In this document: positions 41,277 to 49,762 of the stretch, piece by piece
Layout of the letters: each line of letters starts with the position of its first letter
Position numbering within the stretch: position 1 is the first letter of the stretch
From: Chloroflexota bacterium
GTDB taxonomy: Bacteria > Chloroflexota > UBA11872
Assembly (NCBI GenBank): GCA_022824495.1
Contig: JAJDZU010000011.1
Span: 124,001-188,000, forward strand
Reading direction: 5' to 3'
Length of the DNA: 64,000 bases
Notes under the pieces: generated by a model
What the model was told of the DNA's origin: nothing
The model's database searches: none
What the model saw: the letters and a program-made list of their open reading frames with translations, nothing else
Position numbers and translations under genes: made by a program

Positions 41277-43352
41277 CTACTCGTCGTGGGCGGTCTCGAG
41301 CATGGCATCCAGCGCCGAGTTCCTGACGCGGGTTCTTGCGTCCTCCGACAGCTCGCTCGACGCCTCCACGGCAACCTCGGCGGCATAGGTGACGGCATCC
41401 TGCTCTGAGAGGCCCAGTTGGGGGGCGGCGGCGCGCGTCGCTTCGATGGCGTCGGTGGTGACGGCATCCATCGACAGGCCGGCGTCGCTACCGCTGCGGA
41501 TGGCCCCTTGAATCGCACCGCGCAGAATCGTGCGGGGATCGTCGACGGCCTCGGCCGTCGCGTCCAGGAGGCCAGCCATCGACTCCTGGACCAGGCGCCG
41601 GGCGTTGAGTCCGGACTCCGCGGCTACCTGGACGGCGCCTTGCACGGCTCCAAACGCCAGCGCGGCGCCTTGCTGCCGAAGGTTGTCGCTTTCTTGAGCG
41701 GCGCGAGCAACAGTCTGGTTCACCCGCGACTGCACTTGCCTTGCTGTCGCCCCACTTCGTGCGGCGGTTGTGGCGACGGATTGGATCGACGCGGCCAACT
41801 GGTAGGCCGTGACGCCCGCGGCTACGTCCAGCCCCGCGACGGCCGGCACGTAGCGCCGTCGCCCGAGTGGCAGGCTGCCGACCAGGTTCATCCCGGGGAC
41901 GGAGTTCAAGACGCGCAGGTTTTCGCGGGTCTGTGCGGACAGTTCGCTCATGACGGCCTCGCGGTTCGACTCGCCGTCTTCCCGGACACGTCCCAGCACG
42001 CTGAGGGTGACCAAGCCGAAGAGGAAGGCCAGGGCGAACAGGAAGTCGTAGCCGGTCAGGAAGACCGCAGGGAACTCAACGGTTCGGGCGGGATCGACCC
42101 ACTCGATGGAGATTTCGAAGCGGCGGACGCTGAAGAAGTCGACGAAGATGCCGCCGAGGATCGGGCCGATACCCGCGCCGAGGCTGGCGGCAAGCGATGC
42201 GCCCGTGAGATATGAGGTGGATTGCGCCTGGGGCGCCATCTTCATTCGAATCGTGGTGGAGGCGAGGTTGATGCCCGCGCTGGCGATGCCGATCAGGAAG
42301 TGAAGCACGACGAGCAATGGCACGGTGAGCGTGTGCTGCTCGGGCGTAGTTGTGAAAGTCCACCCGAGGATTACGAGGAGATAGAGCGACGAACTGATAG
42401 AAAGAACGACCTTGCTGCCAAATCGATCGACGTAGCCGCCCCAAACGTTGACGAAGAGCACACTGGTGGCTTGGCTGAGCACAGCGAGTCCGACGACGGC
42501 CGACAGTGGCATCTCGAGCTTGGTGAGCATGTACACGGAGAAAAAAGGGACGGCCAGTTGCGAGGCGAGGCTCCAAACCATGAGAAAGCTCATGAGCTGC
42601 CGATAGTTGGCGTCCCGTAGCGGCGCCGCGAGCATCTGCAAGATGGTCGGCCGCTGTCCTTCCGGCGCCACCATGCGCGGCTCGGGCATGCGGGCCATGA
42701 ATCCAACGGCCCCGAACCCGAGCAGAATGCTTCCGAACAACATGGCGTAGGAGTAGCCGTAGATCTGCTCCGGCTCGGGCACGCGGCCGGCCCACCAATC
42801 GATGTAGAAGGCGCCAACCAGCCCGGCCACGGCGGCGGCGATCGTGGCGATGCGCATGCGCTGCGAGAAGAAACTGCCCATGACGTCCTGCGGGACGATG
42901 TCACGGATCCAGCCGATCCAACTGGGATTGAGAAACGCCTGCGCGACGCCGCGAAGCGCCACGAATACGAGCAACAGGGTCACGGCGCCGGCATTTGGTA
43001 CTTCAAGGACGAAGGGGATCAGAGCAACCGGAATCCAAGCCGCGTACGCGATGAAGTAACTCATGACCGCGAATGGCTTGCGCATGCGCAGTCGTTCGAT
43101 GAGAACCACGGCGACCAGTTGAACCGGCTGCAGAATCGGGGGCAGGGCCGTGATGATGCCGATGTGGACGTTCGAGGCGCCCAGCAACAGGGCAAAGGCG
43201 GCCAAGAGCCCGCCGGATACCAGGCCGTCCGCGCCCGACGCGGCGATGGCCTGGAATTTCATGGCGTGCAGGCCCGCCCGCCGCTGTTCGTCTGTCAGCG
43301 CGTCCCGCGGAGTGAATACCGCTGCCAGCGCGCCTGCTACGCGAGTTGTCAA
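41277..43352 (-). CDS. MFS transporter with large C-terminal extension
   Basis: 691 aa. About 12 membrane helices occupy residues 35-455, with the MFS loop signature VNVWGGYVDRFGSK between helices. Beyond the last helix lies an extra region of about 235 residues. It is Ala-rich and helical (for example AALAFGAVQGAVQVAAESGL and REAVMSELSAQTRENLRVLN) and has no recognised domain. It may be a cytosolic scaffold or sensor. The TTG start is weak, so the true start may lie slightly downstream. A 214-base gap separates it from corA, and I see nothing else there. Confidence 0.82.
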   Translation of the reverse strand: MTTRVAGALAAVFTPRDALTDEQRRAGLHAMKFQAIAASGADGLVSGGLLAAFALLLGASNVHIGIITALPPILQPVQLVAVVLIERLRMRKPFAVMSYFIAYAAWIPVALIPFVLEVPNAGAVTLLLVFVALRGVAQAFLNPSWIGWIRDIVPQDVMGSFFSQRMRIATIAAAVAGLVGAFYIDWWAGRVPEPEQIYGYSYAMLFGSILLGFGAVGFMARMPEPRMVAPEGQRPTILQMLAAPLRDANYRQLMSFLMVWSLASQLAVPFFSVYMLTKLEMPLSAVVGLAVLSQATSVLFVNVWGGYVDRFGSKVVLSISSSLYLLVILGWTFTTTPEQHTLTVPLLVVLHFLIGIASAGINLASTTIRMKMAPQAQSTSYLTGASLAASLGAGIGPILGGIFVDFFSVRRFEISIEWVDPARTVEFPAVFLTGYDFLFALAFLFGLVTLSVLGRVREDGESNREAVMSELSAQTRENLRVLNSVPGMNLVGSLPLGRRRYVPAVAGLDVAAGVTAYQLAASIQSVATTAARSGATARQVQSRVNQTVARAAQESDNLRQQGAALAFGAVQGAVQVAAESGLNARRLVQESMAGLLDATAEAVDDPRTILRGAIQGAIRSGSDAGLSMDAVTTDAIEATRAAAPQLGLSEQDAVTYAAEVAVEASSELSEDARTRVRNSALDAMLETAHDE

Positions 43353-43524
43353 CTCATAGAACCGGCAAAGGTGCCTTGCTTCACCCTATCACCCGCCTGT
43401 CTCGCGCCGACGCCGGATCCGGCGCGTCTGCCGGGCGGTGATGCTGCTTGACGGCGACAATCTGAAGCGCCGGCGATTTATGCGAACACCAGATCTGCAT
43501 CCGGCTTCTCGAACGGTTTCGGCT

Positions 43525-44502
43525 TCACGGCGCCAGGAACATCCACGCCATGTAGCTCACGAACACGACGAGCAGCAGGACGCCATCGCGCCGCTGCACC
43601 CTGTCCTTGTTCCTGGTACACAAGGCGAGCAGGAGAAGCGTGAGGCCGGTCGCGATCAGGAGGGCAATCTGGCTGCGCGGGGAAACGTCGATCGGTGAAA
43701 TTGCAGCCGCGGTGCCCAGGACGACGAGCACATTGAATATGTTGGATCCGACGACGTTGCCGACGGCGAGATCCGTCTCGCCCTTTCGAACGGCGAGGAG
43801 GGCCGTTGTCAGTTCCGGCATCGTGGTGCCAATAGCGACGATGGTCAGGCCGACGGCAGCCGGCGTCATTCCCAGGGCGGTCGCCATCGTGACGGCACTG
43901 TCCACCAGCAAGTTGCCGCCCACGGCAAGGCCGGCAAACCCGACGATGGCCGTACCAATAGGAATGGCCAGCGATCGCACCCGCATCTGCCAGCCGAATT
44001 CGGCGGCGGCCTGGACGACCTGGTCGTCCTTGCGGCGACGCATCGCGCGCACGGTGTAGTACAGGAAAACGCCGAAGAGCAGCAGGAGCAGGAAGCCGTC
44101 GCCGCGCGTGAGGCGGTCGGGGCCGCTCCCAAACAACGCATCGAAGGAAAGCACCACGGTCGCGAGCATTGCGAGCCCGGCCATGGGAATCTCGCGGGTC
44201 ACGACGATCGAGTTGACCGTGAGCGGCATGATCAATGCGGTTGCGCCGATGATGAACGCGATGTTGACGATGTTGGCGCCAACTACGTTGCCGAACGAGA
44301 CGCCCTCGGCCCCCCTCAGCGCTCCGGTCACCGCGACAATGAGCTCAGGCGCGCTGGTGCCGAACGCCACCACGGTGAGCCCGACCACCACGGTCGGCAC
44401 GCCGGCGCTGCGCGCCAGGGCTCCCGCGCCGCGCACCAAAGCCTCCCCGCCCCCGATCAGGAGCAGCAAGCCCAATAGGAACACAAGCACGTTCAGAAGC
44501 AT
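43525..44502 (-). CDS. Calcium/sodium antiporter (CaCA family, YrbG-like)
   Basis: 325 aa with ten or eleven membrane helices and the two diagnostic alpha repeats. Repeat 1 has VVAFGTSAPELIVAVTGAL and GNVVGANIVNIAFIIGAT. Repeat 2 has VAIGTTMPELTTALLAVRKG and GNVVGSNIFNVLVVLGTA. The acidic Glu in each repeat is kept, so cation exchange should work. A short inverted repeat lies 56 bases upstream of the start. Confidence 0.94.
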   Translation of the reverse strand: MLLNVLVFLLGLLLLIGGGEALVRGAGALARSAGVPTVVVGLTVVAFGTSAPELIVAVTGALRGAEGVSFGNVVGANIVNIAFIIGATALIMPLTVNSIVVTREIPMAGLAMLATVVLSFDALFGSGPDRLTRGDGFLLLLLFGVFLYYTVRAMRRRKDDQVVQAAAEFGWQMRVRSLAIPIGTAIVGFAGLAVGGNLLVDSAVTMATALGMTPAAVGLTIVAIGTTMPELTTALLAVRKGETDLAVGNVVGSNIFNVLVVLGTAAAISPIDVSPRSQIALLIATGLTLLLLALCTRNKDRVQRRDGVLLLVVFVSYMAWMFLAP

Positions 44503-44557
44503 GTCGGGGGTCGATCAACGATGGGTAGGGCGAATTGCAACCATTCTGTCAGACCAT

Positions 44558-44583
44558 CCAACAGCCCGTTAATCGGCTGTTGG
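44558..44583. repeat. Perfect 9-bp inverted repeat upstream of the antiporter
   Basis: CCAACAGCC-cgttaatc-GGCTGTTGG lies 56 bases before the antiporter start and 67 bases after the creatininase stop. It is either an operator or a terminator without a U-run. Confidence 0.5.
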
Positions 44584-44650
44584 GCACTTCTCGCCGAGGC
44601 TTTCGGGAGTCGGCTAAATCAGCGCGACCGGCCAGGCCCAGGCGCCGGTC

Positions 44651-45472
44651 TCAGGACTTTCGGGTAACGTGTACCTGGCCGTGGGGAGGGCCATTCCAGC
44701 GGGGGGAGTCGCGGAGGTGGTCGAGGATTTCGGCGAGTTCGTCGATGGAGGATTCGATGAGGCTTTCGCCGACTTCGCGGGTGCCCTTGCGGGCGTCGCC
44801 GAGGGCGCCGGAGGGGGTATGGGCGTTGATGGCGTTGGGCCACTCGAGTTCGAGCTCGGTGAGCGGCTCAATCATGGCCTTGAAGGCTCTGTCGAGGGTG
44901 CCGAGGGCCAGGGTTTCCTCGCGGATGAGGTCGGGGGCCAGGTAGTAGCTGTGGGAGCTTTCCATCTCGCAGGCGTGGCCGCCGGGGATCTCGCCGGCGA
45001 CGGCCTTGAGCTTGGAATCGTCGCCCAGGGTGTAGTGGCCGACGCAGCCGAGGAAGTCGATGTCCAGGCGGAAGCCGATGTCCTGGACGGCGACGGACAT
45101 GAGCGCCTGGTTGCCGCCGTGGCCGTTGACGATCAGGAAGCGGCGGAAGCCGTGGTGGCGCATGGAGACGATGATGTCTTCCAGCAGGTCCAGGAAGGTC
45201 TCCGGACGCAGGGTCATGGTGCCGGGGAAGTTCATGTGGTGGTCGGAGATACCCCAGGGGATGGCGGGTAGGGCCAGCAGGCGCGGGGCCAGGCGTTCGG
45301 CGGCGCGTTCGCAGTAGGCGTTGGCGATGACATGGTCCTGGCCCAGGCCCAGGTTGGGGCCGTGCTGTTCGGTGGAGCCGATGGGGATGAGCACGAGTTC
45401 GACCGTCTCGGCAGCCTTCGCCACCTCGGGCCAGGACATCTTGTGCAGGGCGTAGGTGGCCGGTTCGCTCAT
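44651..45472 (-). CDS. Creatininase family amidohydrolase 1
   Basis: 273 aa. The metal-site residues of creatininase-fold enzymes are present: Glu and His in LIPIGSTEQHGPNLGLGQDH with the following Asp, the His of FLIVNGHGGNQALM, and the later Glu of GGHACEMESSHSYY. The family includes creatininase, FAPy deformylase and 3-dehydro-scyllo-inosose hydrolase, so the substrate cannot be named, though the cyclitol-like cluster nearby favours the last. It overlaps the upstream paralogue by 4 bases. Confidence 0.88.
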   Translation of the reverse strand: MSEPATYALHKMSWPEVAKAAETVELVLIPIGSTEQHGPNLGLGQDHVIANAYCERAAERLAPRLLALPAIPWGISDHHMNFPGTMTLRPETFLDLLEDIIVSMRHHGFRRFLIVNGHGGNQALMSVAVQDIGFRLDIDFLGCVGHYTLGDDSKLKAVAGEIPGGHACEMESSHSYYLAPDLIREETLALGTLDRAFKAMIEPLTELELEWPNAINAHTPSGALGDARKGTREVGESLIESSIDELAEILDHLRDSPRWNGPPHGQVHVTRKS

Positions 45473-46368
45473 CGGGTGTGCAGGGCGTGGCGCCAGCCGG
45501 GAATGCGGCCGCGGGCGAGCAGGTCGTCGGGTGAGTCGAGCAGGGTGGTGATGAGCTTGTCGGCGCGTTCCTCGATCACTTTGATCATGCGCCAGCCGTC
45601 CTCGGCGGTGGCCAGGGTGGCGTCGCCGACGGCGCCGTTGGCGGAGAAGTCGGAGAAGTCGTGGTTGCGGCGGATGGAACGCCGCCAGAAACGCTGACGC
45701 AGCCGGCTGCCGCGCGGACTGAGGTCGCCGGGAGCCAGGTCGTCGTACTTGACGCGGTCGGGGCGCAGGGCCATCAGTTCGGCGGTTTCCAGTTCGCAGG
45801 CGTGGCCGGAGGTGGGGGACTTGACGATTTCGTCCTCCAGGTCGTCGTCCTCCAGGTCGTAGAGCGAAATGGCGGCCAGGAAGTCCAGGGGCAGGCGGGT
45901 GGGCAGGGTCTGCATGGACAGGTTCATGATCGAGGTGTTGCCGCTGTGCCAGTTGGTGAGCAGGAAGCGCGTGAAGCCGTGGTGCAGCAGCGAGGCCAGC
46001 TGGTCTTCCAGGACGTGCAGGAAGGTCTGGGGACGGAGGGTGATGGAGCCGGGGAAGCCCATGTGATAGGTCGACATGCCGTAGGGCATGGTGGGGGCCA
46101 CGAGCAGGCGGGGGTGGAAGCGCTCGGCCAGGCGCAGGGAGAGGTCTTCGCAGATCACGAGGTCGGTGTCGAGCGAGGTGTTGGGTCCGTGCTGCTCAAT
46201 GGAGCCGATGGGGAGCAGGACCAGTTCCACGCCGTCGCGGGCGCGCTCGACCTCGGGCCAGGTCATGTGGGTGAGGCGGAGCGGGGACGGCAGGTCGGCC
46301 AAGGGGGGCGTTTCCGGGGCTGGGTCGGCGATATGATAAGCGGCGACGGCTGGGCGAGCACTATCCAT
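45469..46368 (-). CDS. Creatininase family amidohydrolase 2
   Basis: 299 aa, a diverged paralogue of the next gene. LLPIGSIEQHGPNTSLDTDL keeps the Glu, His and Asp ligands. The central motif reads TNWHSGNTSIMNL, keeping the His but with Trp for Gly in NGHGG. The last acidic motif is SGHACELETAELM. The ATG start lies in CCATGG and overlaps the divergent coaX start. An in-frame TTG at 46302 would match the paralogue N-terminus better and is a real alternative. Heteromeric assembly with paralogue 1 is possible given the coupling. Confidence 0.83.
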   Translation of the reverse strand: MDSARPAVAAYHIADPAPETPPLADLPSPLRLTHMTWPEVERARDGVELVLLPIGSIEQHGPNTSLDTDLVICEDLSLRLAERFHPRLLVAPTMPYGMSTYHMGFPGSITLRPQTFLHVLEDQLASLLHHGFTRFLLTNWHSGNTSIMNLSMQTLPTRLPLDFLAAISLYDLEDDDLEDEIVKSPTSGHACELETAELMALRPDRVKYDDLAPGDLSPRGSRLRQRFWRRSIRRNHDFSDFSANGAVGDATLATAEDGWRMIKVIEERADKLITTLLDSPDDLLARGRIPGWRHALHTR

Positions 46369-47131
46369 GGTTCTGGTCGTCGACGTCGGAAATACCGACA
46401 CGAAATTCGGCGTCTTCGAGGGCGAGGATTTAGGCGCGCGCTGGGCGGTGCATAGCGATCTCAACCGCAGCGCCGCCGAGCACGAGGCGATGCTGCGCGC
46501 CATGCTGGCGCACCAGGGAGTGACCGGGATCGAGGCGGCCGTCATCGGGTCGGTGGTGCCGGCGTTGACCGAGCGGATTGCCGCGGCGGTGCGGTCCGCG
46601 GCAGGGTGCGAGCCGTTGATTGCGCGGTCGCAGGACGTGCGGGTGATCGACCTGGCGGTGGACCGGCCGGCGCAGGTCGGCATCGACCGGGTGGCGAACG
46701 CGCTGGCGGCGCGCGAGTTCTACCAGGCGCCGGCGATCGTGGTGGACCTGGGCAGCGTGACCACGTTCGACATCGTCAACGCCGCGGGCAGCCTGGCGGG
46801 GGTGATCATTACGCTGGGGATGCAGAACACGGCGCGGGCGCTGACCGCGGCCGGCGCGCAATTGCCCTCGATCGACCTGTCGCGGCCGGCGCGGCTGGTG
46901 GGAACGGAGACCACCGGGTCCATGCAGTCCGGGGTGTACTGGGGATACGTGCGGATGGTGCGGGGGCTGATCGAGCAGTTGCAGTCCGAACTGGGCGCGG
47001 ACTACCGCGCCATCGCCACGGGCGGGCAGGCGCCGGTGGTGGCGGAGGACGTGGGGCTGTTCGAGATCGTGGACCTGGACCTGACGCTGCGCGGGCTGTG
47101 GCTGATCCAGCAGGCGGAGGCGGCGGCGTGA
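46367..47131 (+). CDS. coaX: Type III pantothenate kinase
   Basis: 254 aa. It opens with the ASKHA phosphate motif MVLVVDVGNTDTKFGVFEGE, which fixes the ATG. VGIDRVANALAAREFY is the conserved dimer/substrate motif. Two motifs are off consensus: AIVVDLGSVTTFDIV (usually GTATTFD) and GVIITLGMQNTARAL (usually IxPG). It catalyses the first step of CoA synthesis and overlaps coaBC by 4 bases, which supports the assignment. Confidence 0.88.
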   Translation: MVLVVDVGNTDTKFGVFEGEDLGARWAVHSDLNRSAAEHEAMLRAMLAHQGVTGIEAAVIGSVVPALTERIAAAVRSAAGCEPLIARSQDVRVIDLAVDRPAQVGIDRVANALAAREFYQAPAIVVDLGSVTTFDIVNAAGSLAGVIITLGMQNTARALTAAGAQLPSIDLSRPARLVGTETTGSMQSGVYWGYVRMVRGLIEQLQSELGADYRAIATGGQAPVVAEDVGLFEIVDLDLTLRGLWLIQQAEAAA

Positions 47132-48324
47132 GTGTGCTGGAGGGCGCGCGGGTGGTGCTGTACGTCACCGGCGGCATCGCGGCGTACAAGGCGTCGGACC
47201 TGGCCAGCAAACTGACGCAGGCGGGCGCGGAGGTGGATGCCGTCTTGTCGCGTGCGGCCGAGGACTTTGTGGGTCCGCTGACGTTTCAGGCCTTGACGCA
47301 GCGGGCGGTGTATTCGGCGGACAGCGCGATGACGGCCGACAACGAAATCGCGCACGTGCGGCTGGCGAACGACGCGGACGTGTTGCTGGTTGCCCCGGCC
47401 ACGGCCAACGCGATTGCGCGGCTGGCGCATGGGCAGGCGGACGATTTGGGGTCGGCCATCGCGTTGTCGACGCAGGCACCGATCGTGGTCGCGCCGGCAA
47501 TGGAACCGGGCATGTATGCGAACCCGGCCACGCAGGACAACCTGGCGACGCTGCGGAAGCGCGGCGTGCGCGTGATGGAGCCGGAGAGCGGCCGGATGGC
47601 CTCGGGCGCGAAAGGCAAGGGGCGGCTTCCGGAAATGTCCGTGCTGCTGGACGTTGTGCGAGCGACGCTGGGGCGGAACGGGCCGCTGAAAGATCGAGTG
47701 CTGGTGGTCTCGGCCGGGGGCACACGGGAGTACATGGATCCGGTGCGGTTTATCGGCAACCCGGCCAGCGGTCGCCAGGGGGTGGAATTGGCGCGCGCGG
47801 CCATCGAGCGCGGGGCGAAAACGCGGCTGGTGTTGGGATCGGCGACGGTGGATCCGCCAGCGGGCGCCGAGACGACGCGTGTCGAATCCGCCGAGGAGAT
47901 GTTGGAGGCGCTGCGGACGGCCGTGGATGGGTGCGACGCGCTGATCATGAACGCGGCGGTGGGGGACTACCGGCCGGCGGCGACCTCCGACGTGAAGCTG
48001 AAGCGCGGCGGGGAGCCGGCTGGTATCGACCTGATCGAAAACCCGGACCTGCTGAAATCGCTGGCAGGCGACTTCCTGCGCGTCGGATTCGCGGCGGAGA
48101 CCAACGACCACCTGGAGAACGCCCGAAGCAAGCTGCTGGCGAAAGAGTTGGATGCGCTAGTCGTCAATGACGTGGCCGGGTCGGACACCGGATTTGCCGC
48201 CGAGACCAACGCCGCGACGATCCTGCGGCCCGACCATCCCGACCTGGAGATTCCTTTGACCAGCAAGGCAGGGGTGGCGTCAGCGGTGCTCGACGTGGTG
48301 GTCGAAATGATTGGCGGGCGCTGA
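47128..48324 (+). CDS. coaBC: Bifunctional phosphopantothenoylcysteine decarboxylase/synthetase
   Basis: 398 aa from GTG. The CoaC half carries the FMN-site motif VVLYVTGGIAAYKASDLASK and a variant of the PxMNxxM motif (VAPAMEPGMYANPATQDN). Its reductase loop is MASGAKGKGRLPE, where E. coli has ACG, so the catalytic Cys is replaced by Ser as in several other phyla. The CoaB half follows with VLVVSAGGTREYMDPVRFIG, NAAVGDYRPA and DALVVNDVAG. It is coupled to coaX by GTGA. Confidence 0.94.
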   Translation: MSVLEGARVVLYVTGGIAAYKASDLASKLTQAGAEVDAVLSRAAEDFVGPLTFQALTQRAVYSADSAMTADNEIAHVRLANDADVLLVAPATANAIARLAHGQADDLGSAIALSTQAPIVVAPAMEPGMYANPATQDNLATLRKRGVRVMEPESGRMASGAKGKGRLPEMSVLLDVVRATLGRNGPLKDRVLVVSAGGTREYMDPVRFIGNPASGRQGVELARAAIERGAKTRLVLGSATVDPPAGAETTRVESAEEMLEALRTAVDGCDALIMNAAVGDYRPAATSDVKLKRGGEPAGIDLIENPDLLKSLAGDFLRVGFAAETNDHLENARSKLLAKELDALVVNDVAGSDTGFAAETNAATILRPDHPDLEIPLTSKAGVASAVLDVVVEMIGGR

Positions 48325-48332
48325 CGGCTGCC

Positions 48333-49409
48333 TTGGGGACACGGCTGAAGGGATGGCCGTCGGACCGAACGGCGGGGTCCATGGCTTTTCACGCGCTGCA
48401 GGCGGCGATGGCGGCGATGGGGATCGAGCGGTCACTGGACTCGCTGGTGACGCGCTCGGGCGAGGCGTTCTGGGTGCCGTGGAGCGAGACGGCCGATGTG
48501 GAGACGATGCGGTACGCGCGAATGATGTCCACGCTGTTTCGTGCCGCCGACCTGACTCGGGTCGGGCTGGAGATCGGGGGCGAGGACGAACCTGAAAGCG
48601 CCGTTGTCGCACTGCGGAAGCACACGGACGCCGGGCGGCTGGTCATCGCGCCTGTCTTCAGCGGCGGGCGGTTTGGAGTGATCGAGTCGGTGGATTCCAG
48701 TGGCGTGGCCCGGGCCGTGGGCCCGGACCAACTGGAACCTGGCGACGTTGACCTGAGCCGCGGCTGGAGCGGCGCGTTACCGGCTTATCCACCGATCAAG
48801 TGCCTCCATGGCGCCGTGCGGCGTGGCCGACAGGTGAAACCGGCTCGGATCCCGGTGCCGGACCTGGCGGGAATCCTGTTCGTGCCTCTCGGAGACGACA
48901 TTGAAATCTACGGCGTTCGGTTTGGGATCGAGGCCGTGCGCCTGGCTACCGAGGTTGTTCGAGGCGGGGCGGCGCTGCGCGACGTGGCGACGCTGGAACG
49001 GCTGCTGCTGACATTCGAGCAGGCGGAGTTTGGATTCGGGTGCGCCGAGCGCTGGCTGGGGTCGACGGAGGCCGACCACCTGTGGGAGGCCCCCGACCTG
49101 GCGCGCCTGGCGCGAAGCATGCGCGCGGCGTGCGGCGAACTGGCGGAGCGGCTGTGGGATTCCAGCGGGACGGCTTCGGCCGGGGCGCTGGGACGGGCCG
49201 TGACGGGGCGCAAGTCGGTGGTGTTCGAGTTGCCGCCAGACCTGGATCGCGAGCCGCCGGGGCAGGTTGTGGAGCTGCCGCGGGGCCGGGCCGTGATCGT
49301 GGATACGCGCAGCCGCCGCGCGGCGCTCGGCCGGCTGGCGGACGTGGTGGAGCGTGCGGCCCTGGCGTTTGCGAAAGCGGTGGACAGTGTTGGGGCGCTC
49401 TCCAGGTAG
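48333..49409 (+). CDS. Hypothetical protein, weakly BtrH-like
   Basis: 358 aa from TTG; an ATG at 48381 (MAFHALQAAM) is an alternative. The N-terminal half (AFHALQAAMAAMGIERSLDS ... SGEAFWVPWSE ... FGVIESVDSSGVARAVGPDQ) recalls BtrH/C39-like DUF4872 proteins, but no catalytic Cys is in the expected place. The C-terminal half is helical. There is no signal peptide or membrane helix. It begins 8 bases after coaBC and is probably co-transcribed. Confidence 0.7.
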   Translation: MGTRLKGWPSDRTAGSMAFHALQAAMAAMGIERSLDSLVTRSGEAFWVPWSETADVETMRYARMMSTLFRAADLTRVGLEIGGEDEPESAVVALRKHTDAGRLVIAPVFSGGRFGVIESVDSSGVARAVGPDQLEPGDVDLSRGWSGALPAYPPIKCLHGAVRRGRQVKPARIPVPDLAGILFVPLGDDIEIYGVRFGIEAVRLATEVVRGGAALRDVATLERLLLTFEQAEFGFGCAERWLGSTEADHLWEAPDLARLARSMRAACGELAERLWDSSGTASAGALGRAVTGRKSVVFELPPDLDREPPGQVVELPRGRAVIVDTRSRRAALGRLADVVERAALAFAKAVDSVGALSR

Positions 49410-49561
49410 CGCCGCGGCGGGCTGGGCGAAACGAGGCCGGTGGTAGCCTCGCCCATGCCTGATGCAGGCCGCTGGGCGAACAAACTTCAGGGCGGGACAG
49501 TCCCCTGTCGCGGGTCGTTCGCGACCACGCGATTTGGTCAACGTTCGAGAGTCCGATTCTC

Positions 49562-49762
49562 GTGAGTAGTCAGAAGCCGGTCATCGAGCCGATCCCGACC
49601 AGTCCGGAGTCGCTGCGGCGCGAGGAGTCGCCACGAGCGCCCGCGCCATCCGCCCCCGGCGGCAGCGGCATGTGGCTCCTGGTGGCCATCGTCATCGGCA
49701 TCGCCGTCGGCGCGGCGATCGGCGCGGGGGCCGGTCTCTATGTGTTCGGCTGGGTGGGCTAG
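49562..49762 (+). CDS. Small single-pass membrane protein
   Basis: 66 aa from GTG. A Pro/Ser-rich cytosolic segment of about 35 residues is followed by a Gly/Ala-rich membrane helix (WLLVAIVIGIAVGAAIGAGA) and a short end. The start codon overlaps a small hairpin (CGAGA-gtccgat-TCTCG, 49546-49562) and a UUCG-capped stem lies at 49513-49526, so translation may be structure-controlled. The last four bases overlap the convergent Gfo/Idh gene. No family is recognised. Confidence 0.6.
   Translation: MSSQKPVIEPIPTSPESLRREESPRAPAPSAPGGSGMWLLVAIVIGIAVGAAIGAGAGLYVFGWVG

Noticed and set aside
41098-41388. Plus-strand frame of 96 codons between corA and the MFS gene
   Set aside because: Composition is not protein-like, it overlaps the start of a clear gene on the other strand in reverse, and it has no ribosome binding site.
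43405-43430. GCCGGATCCGGC palindrome between the antiporter and MFS genes as a terminator
   Set aside because: No U-run, and such short GC palindromes are expected by chance in this composition.
48780-48792. TTATCCACC, close to a DnaA box
   Set aside because: Single site inside a coding region with no clustered repeats or origin genes nearby.
49480-49561. Stem-loops resembling a T-arm, possible tRNA remnant
   Set aside because: The loop GTCCGAT lacks the TTC start, and no acceptor or anticodon arm can be paired around it.
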